A stretch of DNA of 48,881 bases from Trichinella spiralis (lineage: Eukaryota; Nematoda; Enoplea; Trichinellida; Trichinellidae), in the NCBI GenBank assembly GCA_000181795.3, contig CM012954.1, forward strand, positions 8,590,164-8,639,044. Reading direction: 5' to 3'. Positions 45,758-48,881 of this stretch are shown one piece after another (positions within the stretch are counted from its first letter, which is position 1; each line of letters begins with the position of its first letter). The notes beneath the pieces were generated by a model. It was given only the letters and a program-made list of their open reading frames with translations. It was not told the origin of the DNA and ran no database searches. The translations under genes were made by a program, and so were the position numbers.

Positions 45758-48700
45758 GCATTGTTTTCTGCAGCAAATACAAAAAAGCGCACTATTACTT
45801 TTTTAATAATCAATTGTTTTTTTATTTCATTTTTATAAATGTTATATTTTTTTCCTGTTTTGAAAGTGGCCATGCCATTTGTGAAGTGTTCATTTACAAT
45901 GAACTAACTGATTGAGCAGAAGAGAGATTCTTATTATTCTATCACAATTTACATTTTCCAAAAGAGCCAAATGTTCTAAGCATACCTTTTTCTGAAACAT
46001 AATTCGTATATAACAGAAATTCATTAAAATTATTTTCAAAATTACAGTTCTTTTTTTGCATATTCCTGGTTTCCGTGATGGGCCATCGTGTCTTCTCTCA
46101 AGTAGAATACTGATAGTCCTTTTTTGAAATTATATTTGCGGGGAGTAGAGCTTGAAATTGATTTCAAAGATTATCTTCCTTCAACAAAGATTAATGCCTG
46201 AATGTCCTCCTAACGTACGCCTTGCATGCGTATATTTGTTCAAAAAATTATCATTTCATTTACTAACATGTAGTTCATCATTTGTATTTTATTCAATGAG
46301 CTTCTTACTGATACCAAACATGTCCTTTTTTGAATTTTATTTTGCTTTTCAACTGTTGCTATATGCCGCATGTGAAAATGTGTTTTTCAATGTTGGATTT
46401 TGCGATAACAATTGCATGAAATACTAATAAACGTAAATAAATTAAGAATTTATCACAACTAAATGTCCATATGCATGGTATTTTTTCCAATCGTTTGAGA
46501 TATTCACTTTAATCATCAGTGAATATAATGGATTGTTGCTTGGAAAGTGCAGCGAATTATTCCCTGCATTTCTAATAATTGAATTTGTATAATATTTGTA
46601 AATTCAAATTTACTTAAAATTTTTAATAATGTGTGGGATAATAAGTTCATAAATTGTGAATAATATTTTGATCGGTTATTTTTGATAAATGTGATAAAAC
46701 AACTGGTTTAAAAGTTTGACATTTGTGAAAAGAATAAATGCAATATTGCATCAAATTTCTATTCCCATCTCCTCAGTTTGACTAATTATCACTTATGAAG
46801 CGCGACTAATCAAAGGAATTACGTTTAAAAAATTTCTACGTTTAATGATGCTGTAGGCGATAAAGAGAAGTCAGGAACAAATTTTATTTGAAGAGTAACT
46901 TCCGTTCGCTCAAATCTTTAAACCTTTCCCGTAAATCTTCACAAAATTATTTTTCTTGCATATTTATTTATTCCGTATATTTTTTTTCTTTCCATTTCAA
47001 GTAATACCGCATTTTTTTTACCATTGCTGATTTGCGAAAAATGTCGAAAATGCTTTGCCGCAACAATTTCTACTTTTTCTGAATGTTAGATATTCACAAT
47101 GATGAATGATAGTGTCATGTTGAGTTTCAGCGAAAACTGCCGGATAGTTGTGTATTAAGTGGCTTCTAAATTTAGTAAACTACGCATATGTTTACCTTCG
47201 AATGATCAAACTACTTTTTGTCACTACGATGACCAAAGAAAGCCCTGTCAATTTTGACTCGGTGAACAATGAGCATTTTGAAACTTTCATTTCTTTTATT
47301 TATGGAACTTAATGCTTTCTTTTGTTTGATATGCTATTTCTGAATTAAAATTAGCAACTTTGAAATTTATTCGATCATCAGAAATTATTTCATTGATCAC
47401 TTAGGCATAGAGTTGTTTGAATCACTGAATTCAGTTGTATCAGTTCACTCTTATTGCATTTCCAGTTACATTTTCACCCTTTACCCTTTGATCAGCAATT
47501 GGACGGGTAACCAGTAATATTTGATTAGCTACTGAATTCTGTTCATTGATTGGGTGATTATTTTTCATCAAAGCTTTTCCAAATACATAGTGCAGTACAG
47601 CTCAAAAACTTTACAGCTTAGTAGAAGTAGTTTGGTGCAATAATTCACATGTTTATTTAATCTGATTTTCATTTATTTACATTTGTGAAGAGCAACAGGT
47701 GTTCAAATCAACACTCAAAAGTAAATTTCACAACATTGTACAATATTACATGATGGTTGAATACAAATGTAATAACTTTTATAATTAGTAAAATTATCGA
47801 TTATATTGATGTCATTCCGCCGTTAGGAATAAACATGCGGTGATTTCACATACGCTAAACTAGCTATTCAAATTTCTTGGACTTGACCCTGAACCAATTT
47901 GAAAAATGTCATCCTCATGGTTAATTTCAGTGCTTAGAGCAGCAGTCAATAAGCGCGTTGAGCTCTTTTCCTCAATACCATCTTCAGTTAGATAGCAAGT
48001 GATGTTTTATTACTAAGCGTCTGTTCTCTTCATATATGACTGACATTAAACAACCTGTTTATCACCAATGGAGGGTGAACAGTGTGATGCAATGTGAACA
48101 TACTAGAGAATCCATGAGAAAACTACGGAATAATTGGTGAACCCTGTCACTGCCCAATCCATTATTCATCATTTTGTCCAACAGTGTATCCAGTGTACCT
48201 GTATCAATACTTCTGTACAGCCTCTATGGATGAACTATCCAGCTCATTTTGTTTCCTATTGAATGTATTTTATTGAATTGCTTCTTCATATATGGAAACA
48301 GGATTGTACAATTATCAAAAATGAAAACTACCAATAGCACACAATTAATTATTTAATGAGATATTTGACAAAATTGCTTGTTAACAGATGTGTCATTTAT
48401 AGAGAAAAATTATCCAACATTGCTTGTAAACTGTAAATCAAACGTCTTATTTTGAATTATTCTTATTTCTTTAAAATATTTAAATAATTAATTTGCGTAA
48501 ATAGAAATTTAGATTTCAAAGGGTTTCTGTATTACAAAAGTGAAATTCAGGCACAAATATTATTGGAATCAGAAACTTTTGCTCGCGGGCATTTGTTCAA
48601 ATATCTGCATAAATGCTAATGAAATGCAATTATAGGATGTATTATCAAGCGCGCAGGTTTCGTTTCCATCTCTGACGTCCCCACTAAAATCGCATCATTG

Positions 48701-48881
48701 TACAACTTTTTTGCATATCTCGGCAAATACGCGTTTGTACGACGTGCAAACAGGTTTGTAATGATTACCTTTAAATTTTTCTGATCAATTGAAATCACTT
48801 TGCAACATTTAAATTTTTGACTTGAAAAAGCAGCTATAGCCTTGATTGTTTTGCGATTTCGAAGTAGCTTTTATCAAAATT
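45758..48881. other. Intergenic sequence to the right edge, no supported gene
   Basis: AT-rich, with only short frames (46152-46427 +, 48616-48798 -) lacking recognisable motifs. A less AT-rich patch at about 47880-48260 has no open frame. RPA1 lacks a canonical AATAAA close to its stop; the first clear plus-strand one is near 46427, so either a variant signal or a long 3' UTR is used. Confidence 0.5.

Noticed and set aside
46152-46427. 91-codon plus-strand frame downstream of RPA1.
   Set aside because: A Phe/Leu-rich frame in A/T sequence with no motif; probably RPA1 3' flank.
48616-48798. 60-codon minus-strand frame near the right edge containing LFARRTNAYLPRYAKKLYND, with a donor-like AAG/GTAATC.
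   Set aside because: No homologue recognised and no partner exon in the window; too weak to call.
1-48881. Transposons, LTR or virus-like elements, CRISPR arrays and rRNA genes.
   Set aside because: No terminal repeats with a matching coding domain, no reverse transcriptase, integrase or transposase motifs, and no long conserved RNA were seen. Degraded copies below recognition by eye cannot be excluded.

Overview
The window looks like a stretch of a small, AT-rich invertebrate nuclear genome. Seven protein-coding genes are supported. Six can be named: an A-type (M1/M3/M5-like) muscarinic acetylcholine receptor, an FKBP4/5-type immunophilin, the ARF-GAP scaffold GIT, adenylosuccinate lyase (ADSL), a D2-like dopamine receptor and RNA polymerase I subunit A (RPA1/POLR1A). 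The seventh encodes a 118-residue single-pass membrane protein that I do not recognise. Most introns are 52-140 nt, acceptors are loose (TTTCAG but also TTAAG, TGAAG, TATAG), and acceptor-like sites sit just upstream of several start codons. These points fit a nematode with spliced-leader addition, possibly an early-branching one. This is inference, and another ecdysozoan is not excluded.

Layout, left to right. 1-3086: AT-rich, no supported gene. 3237-5384 (-): muscarinic receptor, coding region intronless. 7121-7477 (+): small membrane protein, divergent from the receptor. 7.7-12.2 kb: non-coding, with two GC-richer islands. 12320-14237 (-): FKBP immunophilin, 5 exons. 14.7 kb: a GC-rich 16-bp tandem array. 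15743-19424 (-): GIT, 5 exons. 20488-22592 (-): ADSL, 9 exons. 22.6-34.8 kb: a 12-kb gene desert with GC-richer islands near 25.3, 26.8 and 32.4-33.2 kb. 34846-37715 (+): dopamine receptor, 4 exons. 38377-45757 (+): RPA1, 31 exons. 45.8-48.9 kb: no supported gene.

The spliced models were built by hand. For each one the reading frame closes across every junction and the protein runs without a gap against the remembered vertebrate or fly relative: 415 aa FKBP, 707 aa GIT, 488 aa ADSL, 626 aa dopamine receptor and 1714 aa RPA1. No transposon, retroelement, rRNA or tRNA gene could be supported by eye.

The genes do not form one pathway. Two are aminergic or cholinergic G-protein-coupled receptors for neuromodulation. 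The others are housekeeping: purine synthesis, rRNA transcription, Hsp90 co-chaperone and focal adhesion/ARF signalling. I found no clear novel multi-gene system. The items most worth a second look are the small membrane protein with a duplicated SLKLMT motif, the 16-bp array, the 12-kb desert upstream of the dopamine receptor, and out-of-frame upstream ATGs at both receptor genes.
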